Shown here one piece after another: positions 44,229 through 53,146 of a stretch of 64,000 nt of DNA. The notes under the pieces are model-generated. The model saw nothing but the letters and a program-made list of their open reading frames with translations, had not been told where the DNA came from and searched no databases. Every line of letters begins with the position of its first letter. Positions within the stretch are counted from its first letter, which is position 1. Origin of the DNA: Marivirga tractuosa DSM 4126. Its GTDB lineage: Bacteria; Bacteroidota; Bacteroidia; Cytophagales; Cyclobacteriaceae. Both the position numbers and the translations under genes were made by a program. The stretch covers positions 3,937,001-4,001,000 of the forward strand of contig NC_014759.1 in NCBI RefSeq assembly GCF_000183425.1, written 5' to 3'.

Positions 44229-45155
44229 TTAGTTAGTAAAACCATTTCTGATTAAGAAATCTTCATAGGCTTTTTCGAATACGGGAACATCTGGTGCTTT
44301 TTGAATAGCTTGTTCATATGCTGTTAATGCATCTAATAGCAAATCATTGTCCTCATAAAAAGCAGCCATCACTAATTTATCCATAGCTGACTCTCCTTCA
44401 ATTTCGCTTTTCAACTCTTCTAAAGTAGCTTTTATTTCAGCTGTTTCGTCCTCAGGTTTGATAGTTATAGCATAATCATCAGATTTCAAATCTTTACCTT
44501 TAACTTGCACCTTTACTTTAATAAAGGATTGATCTTTGAATGGTTTTTCACTTCTATTTAACAAATAAGAAGTTTTGTCAACTGTTTCTGTTTTGATAGT
44601 TTCATCAAATAAGTTGCTAAATACCAATTCATATTGTAATTCCTCGATTTCACCTTCCTGTTGAGGTTCATTCCATCTAAGAATAACTTCATCATTGATG
44701 ATTTCACTTGAACTTAATGCCATAATTTTGATTGAAGCTCCACTTGCTAGAGCTCTATCAACTGCTCCAGTAGCACCAATACTTTTTCTATAATCATCAC
44801 TTCCTTCGTCATCACTCATTTTGTTCATTACGAAATCAGCATATTTACTGGCTACGCTAGTGTTTTTACTTTTTAAATTAGCAGCTAATCCCGATACTGT
44901 ATGAGGACCAGGAGTTTTAACCTCCAAGGTTTTACCTGAACTATGCATTAAGCCTAAGTATGCTTCATCTGACAATTTTAATTCATCGCCTGAATTTAAG
45001 GATTGTCCTGTTTTCAATGGGCTCCAATCTGCTCCTTCTATTTTTACAGAATTATCGCCTTTGTTTGCTAGTACCTTAAATACGTAATTTTGTGCATTAG
45101 CTGCGTAATTACCGAGCCATAATGCCACAACTAAAATTTTGATTAAAGATTTCAT
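44229..45155 (-). CDS. Exported FecR-like/TPR-like protein
   Basis: A 308-residue exported protein. A signal peptide (cleavage near NAQN, residues 20-23) precedes a FecR-like beta-domain (about 27-100; GDNSVKIEGADWSPLKTGQSLNSG region), resembling proteins that carry 'gvvrvrrgdgtw'-like modules. A linker and a fibronectin-like segment follow, and a short helical end with TPR-like features comes last (LLLDALTAYEQAIQKAPDVPVFEKAYEDFL region). It lies ten bases after the CHASE2 gene in the same direction, so the two are co-transcribed. Function unknown; the pairing implies a membrane/periplasm complex. Confidence 0.65.
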   Translation of the reverse strand: MKSLIKILVVALWLGNYAANAQNYVFKVLANKGDNSVKIEGADWSPLKTGQSLNSGDELKLSDEAYLGLMHSSGKTLEVKTPGPHTVSGLAANLKSKNTSVASKYADFVMNKMSDDEGSDDYRKSIGATGAVDRALASGASIKIMALSSSEIINDEVILRWNEPQQEGEIEELQYELVFSNLFDETIKTETVDKTSYLLNRSEKPFKDQSFIKVKVQVKGKDLKSDDYAITIKPEDETAEIKATLEELKSEIEGESAMDKLVMAAFYEDNDLLLDALTAYEQAIQKAPDVPVFEKAYEDFLIRNGFTN

Positions 45156-45165
45156 AATTCTTGAT

Positions 45166-46446
45166 TTAATTGATTTCTACTTTGTCTTGTTCTCTTTTAT
45201 TAACACTAAATAATTCTCTTCTACCTTCTTTGGTAAACATATTTTTCACTACTCCATTATAAACTTCTAAGGAGTCACCCACTACCGCCACAACACCCAT
45301 TGCGAGTGTTAATTCTAAATTAATATTGAATAAATGATAACTATAAATAATTGCCCCTAATATAAGCAATAACTCAATCAACTGAACTACTTTAGTTATT
45401 CCATCATACCAATTCTTTAGTGCGTAATAAACCCACATAAAGGCTACAACATTTAAATAGCATAATAAAACAGCTATTATTATTTGAAAATGTTCTTCCA
45501 ATTTATAAACATAATCTTCGTCCATTACCATGGAAATAACATTTGCATGAATTACAGCACCATACATGTCGGGAGCACCTCTACCAGCATACTTTTTATT
45601 TAATGGAGTATAGTACTTATCTTCCACATTATATGGGTCTCCAAAGTATTCACCCAACATACCAAAAATAACAATTTTATCTTCAATTAATTCCGGTACA
45701 AAATTTTCATTGAAAACATCAGGAATATCCAATGCAAAGAAAGTAGGCGCAAAATTACTCGCACTTCCCATCGCATTGCCTTTATAGTTTATATATTCTA
45801 ATTTATTATCACGCTCTAAAAATCTTTCTACCTTGTCAGGTGCTAAATATTGTGCCAATTTTAATGCAAAAAACAAATGAGTACTATCCTTGCTGTGCAA
45901 ATACTCCTTTGTAAGAAATGAACGGCAGGTTTTTACGTCTTCCTGACCCACACCTTCACCAACAAATAGATTTGCAAACCCAAAATCTTCTGCATGAACT
46001 CTAAATTTTTCAGCTGATAGTTTCAAAGAATCCACTACATTTTCGCTTGACCATCTTTCTAACTTTGTAGCCATCACTAAATTATCTACCTCACTTAGCG
46101 CATTTACTAGTGCTGAGTCTTGGGCTTCTCCTTTAGAAAAAGGAAAAAATGTATCCAAACCTATTACTTTAGGATTGTATTTGTTTATGATTCTGATTTG
46201 CTCTGCTATTAAATGCCTGGGCAATCTTCCAATATTGACCAAAACTATATTGTCATCAGCAGGAGGGTCTTCCCTTAGAGTAGAATATACAATATCATTA
46301 AACTCCACATCTTCCAGAGCTTCCCCAACAGGATCAATAGCATCAAAGACATTTATTAAGGAGAATAATCCAAAGATTACAACGAAAATAAATGCCGTTG
46401 CTAAAATTGAATCAACCCATATGTTCTTAAAGATACTTTTCTTCAT
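45166..46446 (-). CDS. CHASE2-domain membrane sensor without output domain
   Basis: A 426-residue protein: one N-terminal helix (about residues 13-31), a large extracytoplasmic CHASE2 sensor domain (about 35-315; IRIINKYNPKVIGLDTFFP, the ALKLAQYL region and KIVIFGMLGEYFGD are typical) and three C-terminal helices (about 325-395). CHASE2 usually precedes a cyclase, kinase or diguanylate domain, but here the protein stops at a short cytoplasmic tail (about 395-426). The output must therefore pass to a partner, perhaps through the FecR-like protein encoded just after it. Confidence 0.82.
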   Translation of the reverse strand: MKKSIFKNIWVDSILATAFIFVVIFGLFSLINVFDAIDPVGEALEDVEFNDIVYSTLREDPPADDNIVLVNIGRLPRHLIAEQIRIINKYNPKVIGLDTFFPFSKGEAQDSALVNALSEVDNLVMATKLERWSSENVVDSLKLSAEKFRVHAEDFGFANLFVGEGVGQEDVKTCRSFLTKEYLHSKDSTHLFFALKLAQYLAPDKVERFLERDNKLEYINYKGNAMGSASNFAPTFFALDIPDVFNENFVPELIEDKIVIFGMLGEYFGDPYNVEDKYYTPLNKKYAGRGAPDMYGAVIHANVISMVMDEDYVYKLEEHFQIIIAVLLCYLNVVAFMWVYYALKNWYDGITKVVQLIELLLILGAIIYSYHLFNINLELTLAMGVVAVVGDSLEVYNGVVKNMFTKEGRRELFSVNKREQDKVEIN

Positions 46447-46576
46447 CCTATATTAAAATAATACATTTTTTTAATTGAATAGTAAAATTAATTGAATTTA
46501 TTGAATATAACAATTATATGTATAAAAAATTGCATTTTAATCATTTAGCATCTTAACTTTTGATTTTAAATATAAA

Positions 46577-47581
46577 ATGAGCTTGAGAAAGAAGAACAGA
46601 TTATCAATTGAAGAATATAAAGCAGGGGTGCTTTCTGGAGATAGAATTGCATTAAGTAGAGCTATAACTTTAGTAGAGAGTACCTTAGATGAAGATAATG
46701 AGTTGGGAGCCCGTCTAATAGATGAGTTATTTCAATATACAGGTAATTCATTTAGGGTAGGAATTACAGGAGTACCAGGAGTTGGGAAAAGCACCTTTAT
46801 TGAGTCTTTTGGAAGTCATATTCTTGATGAAGGTAAAAAATTGGCCGTTTTAACAATTGACCCTTCAAGTCAAAAAACAGGAGGGAGTATTTTGGGTGAT
46901 AAAACCCGGATGGAAAAACTGAGTCAATCGAAAAATGCTTTTATCCGTCCGTCTCCTTCTGGAGATGCCTTGGGTGGGGTGGCACAAAAGACCAGAGAGA
47001 GTATGTTACTGTGTGAAGCTGCTGGTTTTGATGTCATTTTTGTGGAAACAGTAGGTGTAGGGCAGTCAGAAACGGCTGTAAAAAACATGGTGGACTTTTT
47101 CCTGCTGTTAATGTTGTCTGGTGCTGGAGATGAATTGCAGGGGATTAAAAAAGGTATAATGGAAATGGCTGACGCCATTGCAATTAATAAAGCAGATGGA
47201 AATAATATTGAAGCAGCCAAAAAAGCCAAGAAGGAATATCAGAATGCTTTACATTTGTTTCCTGCCAATGAAAATGGTTGGATCCCTAAAGTCGGAATTT
47301 GTTCAGCATTGGAAAATAGTGGGTTGTCAGATATTTGGGACTTACTCAAGGAATTTCAAGCTCAGCAAAAAGAGAGCGGGTATTTTGACCACAACAGAAA
47401 AGAGCAGTCCATCCATTGGATGCATCAAACCATTCATCATTATTTGAAGAGAAACTTCTACAAAAGTCCAGAAATTAAAGAGAATTTGCTGAAATTTGAA
47501 GATGCTGTAAGACAAGGGGATAAACACTCTGTGCAGGCAGCAAGATTATTACTAGAGAACTATTTTAATAAACTATCATGA
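46577..47581 (+). CDS. meaB: MeaB/ArgK methylmalonyl-CoA mutase-associated GTPase
   Basis: MeaB loads and protects the adenosylcobalamin cofactor of methylmalonyl-CoA mutase. The 334-residue G3E-type GTPase has Walker A GVPGVGKST (about residues 60-68). LTIDPSSQKTGGSILGDKTRM and VETVGVGQSETAV follow, then the guanine-binding NKADG. The mutase genes are not in the window. Its product belongs to a cobalamin-dependent pathway, consistent with the B12 uptake operon a few kilobases downstream. The stop overlaps the start of the next gene by four bases (ATGA). Confidence 0.93.
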   Translation: MSLRKKNRLSIEEYKAGVLSGDRIALSRAITLVESTLDEDNELGARLIDELFQYTGNSFRVGITGVPGVGKSTFIESFGSHILDEGKKLAVLTIDPSSQKTGGSILGDKTRMEKLSQSKNAFIRPSPSGDALGGVAQKTRESMLLCEAAGFDVIFVETVGVGQSETAVKNMVDFFLLLMLSGAGDELQGIKKGIMEMADAIAINKADGNNIEAAKKAKKEYQNALHLFPANENGWIPKVGICSALENSGLSDIWDLLKEFQAQQKESGYFDHNRKEQSIHWMHQTIHHYLKRNFYKSPEIKENLLKFEDAVRQGDKHSVQAARLLLENYFNKLS

Positions 47582-49788
47582 CTAAAAATTACCTTTTTTT
47601 ACTAGTTTTTATACTAACTATCAATTTTGCATTTTCGCAAACAGCTTGTGAAAATGGTACAGTGAATGGCTTTGATTGCAATCAAGTAGATTTTTATGCC
47701 AATATCAATAATTCCAATTTATCTGGAAGCTCGGGAGTGGCAGGTGCCGATATTTGGGGATGGACTGATCCACAAAGTGGCATTGAATACGCCTTGATGT
47801 GCCAAACTAATGGTGTTGTATTTGTAAGTATTGAAAATCCTAGCGATCCTATAATCATAGGTCGTTTAGAAAGTCAAACGGGTAATGCAAGTTCATGGCG
47901 AGACATCAAAGTTTACAATGACCACGCTTTTGTAGTGGCAGATAATAATTCAGGACATGGAATGCAAGTTTTCGATTTGAAAAGACTTCGTGATTATTCT
48001 GGTAGTATTTTAGATTTCAATGCTGATGCAGTGTATAATGGAGTTTCCAGTGCTCATAATGTTGTTATAAATGAAGCCTCTGGATTTGCCTATATTGTGG
48101 GTGCCAGAGGGGCAAGTAATAATTGTGGTGCGGGAGGTTTGCACATTGTTGATATCAGGGATCCCAAAAATCCTAAATATGCCGGATGCTTTGATGCAGA
48201 TGGATACACGCACGATGCACAATGTGTGATTTACAACGGCCCTGATTCTGATTATCAAGGACAAGAGATTTGCTTTAATGCTAATGAAAATACAGTTACT
48301 ATAGCTAATGTAGAAAACAAGGGCAATACTTCATTGATAGCAAAATCAGGCTTTCCTCAATCTGCTTATTCCCACCAAGGGTGGTTAACTGAAGATCACC
48401 AATATTTTATTTCAAATGATGAGTTGGATGAGCAAGGGAATGGTTTTAATACACGAACTTTAATTTGGGATGTGAGGGATTTAGATAACCCTGTGCTAAT
48501 AAACCAACATTACAGTGAAAAGTCATCTATTGATCATAACTTATATATAAAAAACAATAAAATTTATCAGTCGAACTATACCAGCGGTTTAGTTATTTTG
48601 GATGCCAATAAAGTCAATGAGGGTGAAATAAGAGAGCGAGCATTTTTTGATACATATCCCAATTCGAACAATAATTCATTTAATGGTAGCTGGAGCAATT
48701 TTCCTTTTTTTGAAAGTGGAGTTGTTGTGGTCAGTGATATAAATAATGGTTTGTTTGTTTTACAGCCTAATTTGAAGGAATATATTGATTCACATCCTAT
48801 TTTTGAAGGTTGTGGTATTGACAATACTTTATCAGTTGGTATCACTGAAGGTCTAGATGTTCAGTCTTATCAATGGCAGCTAATTCAGGATGGTGGCTCA
48901 ATAAACATACAAAATAGCAATAACTTTTCCGGAGTTAATACAGCGGAGTTGACTATTAACTTAGAGCAAGAAGGAGTGGAGGAGATGAAGTTTAGATGTA
49001 AAGTAGTATTTGAAAATGGTGAAATTGCTTATAGTTATAATTCGAATAGCAATAGTGGAGTTCCTTCTGCTAGCTTTAATGCTGAATTAAATAATTTGGA
49101 AGTCTCCTTTGTTAATTATACCTCAGCTGCTGATAGTTTCGAATGGGATTTCGGGGATGGTTCAGAAATTTCAACTGAAGAAAATCCTGTTCATATTTAC
49201 GATGAGGTGGGTACATATGAGGTGGTGCTGACGGTCAGTAATGATTGTGGTACTGACTCTTACAACTATGCAGTAGATTTATCTGCATGTATCCCAGCGG
49301 CCGATTTTTCATATCATACGGAGGATGGGCAATTTAATTTTTATTCGTCTTCTGATCCTGCCAACGAATTTGAATGGGACTTTGGCGATGGTTCACCAAT
49401 TTCAACTGAAATTAACCCAAGTCATACATATGCTGAGGAAGATAATTACACCGTGACGCTGGTTGTAAGAAATGAGTGTGGGGAAAGTACATATTCTGAA
49501 ACTTTAGATGTTGAAAAAATTCTAAGTAATGACAAGGAGCTAAGAAAAGAATTTAAGGTGTTTCCAAACCCTTTTCAAAACAACTTAAATGTTAAAAATT
49601 TGAATATAAATGCTCTTGAGCGTTTAGAAATCATTGACCAAGGTGGACGTAAATTGATAGATATAAAACATTTTAGTGATACTTCTGACTTAAGTTTTCG
49701 TACAGATTATTGGAATAAGGGTATGTATTACTTAGTGATAACGAAGAAAAATGGTCAAAGGGAAGTCAGTAAGATTTTAAAGCATTAG
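47578..49788 (+). CDS. Choice-of-anchor-B protein with two PKD domains and type IX sorting domain
   Basis: A 736-residue secreted protein. After a signal peptide (cleavage near FAFSQ, residues 17-21) comes a choice-of-anchor-B domain (about 22-400) with LVIvD-type repeats. Two PKD domains follow (EWDFGDGSEISTEENP near 525 and EWDFGDGSPISTEINP near 600), and the C-terminal end (about 660-736; VFPNPFQNN and KGMYYLVITKKNG) is a type A type IX sorting domain. The product is thus exported through the SprA system and probably anchored at the surface. The function of the family is unknown. The stop overlaps that of the convergent Dph6-like gene by four bases. Confidence 0.85.
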   Translation: MTKNYLFLLVFILTINFAFSQTACENGTVNGFDCNQVDFYANINNSNLSGSSGVAGADIWGWTDPQSGIEYALMCQTNGVVFVSIENPSDPIIIGRLESQTGNASSWRDIKVYNDHAFVVADNNSGHGMQVFDLKRLRDYSGSILDFNADAVYNGVSSAHNVVINEASGFAYIVGARGASNNCGAGGLHIVDIRDPKNPKYAGCFDADGYTHDAQCVIYNGPDSDYQGQEICFNANENTVTIANVENKGNTSLIAKSGFPQSAYSHQGWLTEDHQYFISNDELDEQGNGFNTRTLIWDVRDLDNPVLINQHYSEKSSIDHNLYIKNNKIYQSNYTSGLVILDANKVNEGEIRERAFFDTYPNSNNNSFNGSWSNFPFFESGVVVVSDINNGLFVLQPNLKEYIDSHPIFEGCGIDNTLSVGITEGLDVQSYQWQLIQDGGSINIQNSNNFSGVNTAELTINLEQEGVEEMKFRCKVVFENGEIAYSYNSNSNSGVPSASFNAELNNLEVSFVNYTSAADSFEWDFGDGSEISTEENPVHIYDEVGTYEVVLTVSNDCGTDSYNYAVDLSACIPAADFSYHTEDGQFNFYSSSDPANEFEWDFGDGSPISTEINPSHTYAEEDNYTVTLVVRNECGESTYSETLDVEKILSNDKELRKEFKVFPNPFQNNLNVKNLNINALERLEIIDQGGRKLIDIKHFSDTSDLSFRTDYWNKGMYYLVITKKNGQREVSKILKH

Positions 49789-50516
49789 GAATTATTTGGA
49801 TGATTAGTGAATTCTAGTTCTGCAAAATAGAATTCACTTTTCACTTTTTTTAGTTCTTCACCTTCCTCGATCTGATATTCATAAAAATGAGATTGAGTTG
49901 AGTTTGAATTAATTTTAACAGCTTTTTGGAAAATCGGGCCGTCATAAACAAAGGTGTGGAATTCTCCATTTTCTCCACAAGGATCTACATTTGCGGGTAA
50001 TTTTCGTAGAAGCTCATGTGTGATACTTTTGCCAATTAAGTCCTTCCTTATTTTTGCAGCATCACCAGCGCAAATTTTGGTTTTGTAGCCCAATTCTAGG
50101 AATTGATTTATTACTTCTGCTGTATCTTTTTTCCATAATGGAAATAAACATTCCATGTCAACCTCTGCCATTTTTTCTTCTCTGTAGTTCTTTAAATCTT
50201 CCAAGAAAATATCTCCAAAGGCAATAGTAGTAATGTTTTTGGATTTACAGTAACTAGCATATTCTAGCATCACCTGCTCATAAGAGATATTACTTTTATC
50301 CGAAGGTAAGTAGCTAATCTTGAGAGGAATGCCTAATGCTGCTGCTTGAGCATCAATTAATTCTTTTTTGATGCCATGCATGCCCACTCTGTTTGTCTCC
50401 CCGCCAATTACAGTGTGCAAATGATCTATTTCATATTCATTGGAATTCATTAAATAGTGCAGTGCCAAACATGCATCTTTTCCTCCACTCCAACTTAAGG
50501 CAATTTTATTAGACAT
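49785..50516 (-). CDS. Dph6-like ATP pyrophosphatase (COG2102-type)
   Basis: A 243-residue N-type ATP pyrophosphatase of the diphthine-ammonia ligase (Dph6) family. The PP-loop SWSGGKDACLALH is at the N terminus (about residues 8-20), and GGETNRVGMHGI, IAFGDIFLEDLKNYREEKM and DPCGENGEFHTFVYDGP are family signatures. I chose ATG at 50516, which follows the DUF3667 stop directly, over an ATG 45 bases upstream that would add 15 residues. Bacteria lack diphthamide, so the substrate must be something else; it is the last gene of a B12-riboswitch operon, which hints at a role connected with cobalamin. Confidence 0.85.
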   Translation of the reverse strand: MSNKIALSWSGGKDACLALHYLMNSNEYEIDHLHTVIGGETNRVGMHGIKKELIDAQAAALGIPLKISYLPSDKSNISYEQVMLEYASYCKSKNITTIAFGDIFLEDLKNYREEKMAEVDMECLFPLWKKDTAEVINQFLELGYKTKICAGDAAKIRKDLIGKSITHELLRKLPANVDPCGENGEFHTFVYDGPIFQKAVKINSNSTQSHFYEYQIEEGEELKKVKSEFYFAELEFTNHPNNS

Positions 50517-50517
50517 A

Positions 50518-51501
50518 TTAAATGGTAATAAATGAAATGTAAAGTTCAAAAAGGAAACCAAAAACTAAGAGACTGAAGTAAAAGAATCCTAATATGAAAA
50601 ACTTCATTACAGATTTTCCCCAACCATTCTGGTAGAGTCTCTTAATCGAGAAAAGTGTATAGATGCTTACCCATGTAAAACTCAAAAAGATAATCCATCC
50701 TGTTGCAACTGAAAATAGACTTAATAGCAATATAGCTAAGCCATAAATAAAATAGGCAAATGCATGGAGATGTAATCCGTGAATTAGATGTTCTACGTAA
50801 TATCTTTTTTTCATAAATAGAAGGTAAAGGATAAAAGCAAAAATGGGGAGGAAGAAAAACATCATCAAAGGCAAATTTCTGATGGCCTGATAAGTAAACA
50901 TTGAAGAATTTAATAGAAATGATCTTTTATAAGCAGGTGAAATGAGGTCTAAATCTAATCCTATCCCCTGAAGATTAGCTTCAAATTCTTCATCTGATAA
51001 ATTTTCATCTGAAGCCCAATATTTTAGTGTGCTCCATTTATTAAGTGAATCTTTCTGTTCTACTGCTTTATTTTCCTCTGCAATTTGAATTAGTTGATCT
51101 ACTCGTACACTGTCTAGCCCGTTAAGTTTGGCAGAATCCAAAACTTCTTTTCGATTGACGAAAGACTTAAGGCCTTTATCAATCAGATCTTTAGGGACTG
51201 TAAGACTTATCATGAAGAAATAGAAAAGAGAGAATATCAAATACATCCGAATAGGATTGATATATCGTCTTCTTTTGCCTTCATTAAATGCTTTGCTAAG
51301 CCTGCCAGGTCTGAAAATAAAAGGATTTAAAGTTTTGAATAGGATGGTGTCAAAACTTAAATAATTAGAAAAGAAATCTTTTATAAAAGCTCCTAATGGT
51401 AGTTTTTTATCAGAGTTTTCTTGTCCGCAATTTGGACAAAAATTTTCATTTGAATCTAATTGCTCTCCACAATTAAGGCAGTTCGTAGTCTTGTTTTTCA
51501 A
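50518..51501 (-). CDS. DUF3667 zinc-ribbon membrane protein
   Basis: A 327-residue membrane protein. The N terminus has a zinc ribbon with two CxxC pairs (CLNCGEQ at about residues 8-14 and CPNCGQE at 22-28). The DUF3667 core follows (NPFIFRPGRLSKAFNEGKRR near 58-77), then about five helices (near 88-105, 205-230, 240-262, 268-290 and 300-320). The loop between helices 1 and 2 is long and hydrophilic. The function of the family is unknown. It sits within the B12-riboswitch operon, and its stop is only one base from the Dph6-like start. Confidence 0.85.
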   Translation of the reverse strand: MKNKTTNCLNCGEQLDSNENFCPNCGQENSDKKLPLGAFIKDFFSNYLSFDTILFKTLNPFIFRPGRLSKAFNEGKRRRYINPIRMYLIFSLFYFFMISLTVPKDLIDKGLKSFVNRKEVLDSAKLNGLDSVRVDQLIQIAEENKAVEQKDSLNKWSTLKYWASDENLSDEEFEANLQGIGLDLDLISPAYKRSFLLNSSMFTYQAIRNLPLMMFFFLPIFAFILYLLFMKKRYYVEHLIHGLHLHAFAYFIYGLAILLLSLFSVATGWIIFLSFTWVSIYTLFSIKRLYQNGWGKSVMKFFILGFFYFSLLVFGFLFELYISFITI

Positions 51502-51554
51502 TCTTCTGTTCAGTTAGCTAGCTACGAAAGTAAAAAATAAATTGAATGTTTTCG

Positions 51555-51713
51555 TTATTTTTTTGCCTTCACATTTTTAAAATCATAAGGGCAATGTCGG
51601 CACCTGTTTCCACAGCAATACCCTCTTTTTAGATGATATTTTTCAGTGAAAACGAAAAAACCATTTTCCATGTAAAAATCTCCCTCTTCTATTTTGATGT
51701 TTTTAGCACTCAT
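51555..51713 (-). CDS. DUF5522-like Cys-rich microprotein (52 aa)
   Basis: A 52-residue protein in the gap between the thioesterase and DUF3667 genes. It has the pattern of the DUF5522 family: YMENGFFVFTEKYHLKRG followed by a Cys cluster CCGNRCRHCPY (residues 33-43), with four Cys and a His that could bind a metal. The ATG at 51713 overlaps the thioesterase stop in the coupled form ATGA, which supports translation. The function is unknown. It is co-transcribed in the cobalamin riboswitch operon. Confidence 0.8.
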   Translation of the reverse strand: MSAKNIKIEEGDFYMENGFFVFTEKYHLKRGYCCGNRCRHCPYDFKNVKAKK

Positions 51714-52099
51714 GTGATTAAAATCGGTTTCTTATGTTCATCAATTGCTACCATAGTAAACCGGCCTGAGATTGATTTTTCTCGGTGATCAGAATACATT
51801 TCTTCGGTAAAAACATCCACTCTGACCTCTAAACTAGTATTTCCGACTTTTTCTATTTGACCAACTAATTCTACTATTGTTCCAGCAGGAATGGCTTTAT
51901 TGAAATCAATTTTATCACTGCTTACCGTTACCATTTTCTGCCTGGAATAGCGCGTGGCGGTTATAAAAGCCACCTCGTCCATCCATTGGAGGGCAGTTCC
52001 TCCAAATAGCGTATCATAATGATTAGTTGTATTGGGAAAAACTGCCTTGGTTACTTTTGTAATGGCGTTATCTGCCTTATTTCCTTTAGTTACAATCAT
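51710..52099 (-). CDS. Hotdog-fold acyl-CoA thioesterase
   Basis: A 129-residue thioesterase of the YciA-like acyl-CoA hydrolase group. The hotdog active-site segment LFGGTALQWMDEVAFITATRYSR (residues about 31-53) contains the conserved Asp, followed by a hotdog core with strands carrying VELVGQIEKVGNTSLEVRVDVF. Acyl-CoA substrates are not predictable. The start overlaps the upstream BtuG-like gene by four bases and its stop overlaps the microprotein gene, so the operon is continuous. Confidence 0.88.
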   Translation of the reverse strand: MIVTKGNKADNAITKVTKAVFPNTTNHYDTLFGGTALQWMDEVAFITATRYSRQKMVTVSSDKIDFNKAIPAGTIVELVGQIEKVGNTSLEVRVDVFTEEMYSDHREKSISGRFTMVAIDEHKKPILIT

Positions 52100-53145
52100 C
52101 TATCTCTTTCGATGTTAAAAGAAAATTGAGTAGGAGCAATGCCAGATTCAAATGTATCCAGCAGTTCTCCCTCTGCATCATATCGAATTACCAGGCCTTC
52201 ACTAGAGAAATCCAGTGCGTCTCCTAGATAAAAGTCGCCTGAAACCGGATCAACAGCAAAAGCATAGGGAGTTTGTATTTCCACTTCAATACCTGTTGAG
52301 CTAATACTGTTATCTGAAATATTTAAAAACAAAATTTCACTATTTGAATAAAAATAGATGGCATCTTCATGTGAATCAATATCACCTAATACTGAATTGT
52401 CCAGTTCTATTTGGTTTGCGATGCCTGTTAAAGATGTATTTAATTGCAGCAAATTCCCACTAGTACAAATCACCCAAACATTACCGTTATCGTCTTCTAT
52501 TATTTCCTGTGGCCCGCTTGGAACCTCAAGAGTTTCTTCTATTTGTAAATTATCAAGGTTGATAATGGATATTTCGCTAATACTTCCATCAAAAGATGCG
52601 TGGCTTACTACAAGTTTATTGTTTTTGATAAAAAGATGTTCAGGGTACTCCTGAGTTTCAATTCGATCTATTAATTTGTTTGTGGTTAAATTCACAACGA
52701 AAATTTCACTATTTGTCAAAGCAAAATTTTGTTTGTAAGGTCCCCAGTTTGCAATAAAGGCGATATCACCCAGTACGGCAATATCTCTTGGTTTATCCAA
52801 TTCAGCGAAGCTGATTTTAGCTTCAGATTTCAAATTTGTAGTCATTAAATCAATCGAATTACTTCCATTTAGCACACTGTAGATTCTATCATTACTATTA
52901 TCTACCAAAATGTTTTGTTGCACATCCCCAATGAAGTTACTGTTTTGCCCCCTGTAAAGTGACGGATTATAATCATAGGATTCAGGATCATAATTGCCAA
53001 TGGTAGCATTATTACTGCCAAATCCTCCTTCATGGTAGATGTAGACACCCGCTGTTTTTAGTGCTACATCTTCAGTTTCTTCACAGGATGAGAAAATAAA
53101 CAATGCAAGAATAAAGTTGATTAAAATTGAATAGTTCTTTGTCAT
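52096..53145 (-). CDS. BtuG-like beta-propeller surface lipoprotein (DUF5074/YncE-like)
   Basis: A 349-residue lipoprotein (lipobox Cys21 in IFSSC, followed by EETED) with repeated beta-propeller blades of YncE/DUF5074 type (YSVLNGSNSIDLM, IAVLGDIAFIANWG and EIFVVNLTTNKLIDRI). Position and type match BtuG of Bacteroides, a B12-binding seven-bladed propeller lipoprotein that sits on top of BtuB. It is encoded one base after the BtuB-like receptor in the same riboswitch-controlled operon. Assignment as BtuG is inferred from fold, anchoring and neighbours, not from a sequence comparison. Confidence 0.75.
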   Translation of the reverse strand: MTKNYSILINFILALFIFSSCEETEDVALKTAGVYIYHEGGFGSNNATIGNYDPESYDYNPSLYRGQNSNFIGDVQQNILVDNSNDRIYSVLNGSNSIDLMTTNLKSEAKISFAELDKPRDIAVLGDIAFIANWGPYKQNFALTNSEIFVVNLTTNKLIDRIETQEYPEHLFIKNNKLVVSHASFDGSISEISIINLDNLQIEETLEVPSGPQEIIEDDNGNVWVICTSGNLLQLNTSLTGIANQIELDNSVLGDIDSHEDAIYFYSNSEILFLNISDNSISSTGIEVEIQTPYAFAVDPVSGDFYLGDALDFSSEGLVIRYDAEGELLDTFESGIAPTQFSFNIERDR

Positions 53146-53146
53146 G

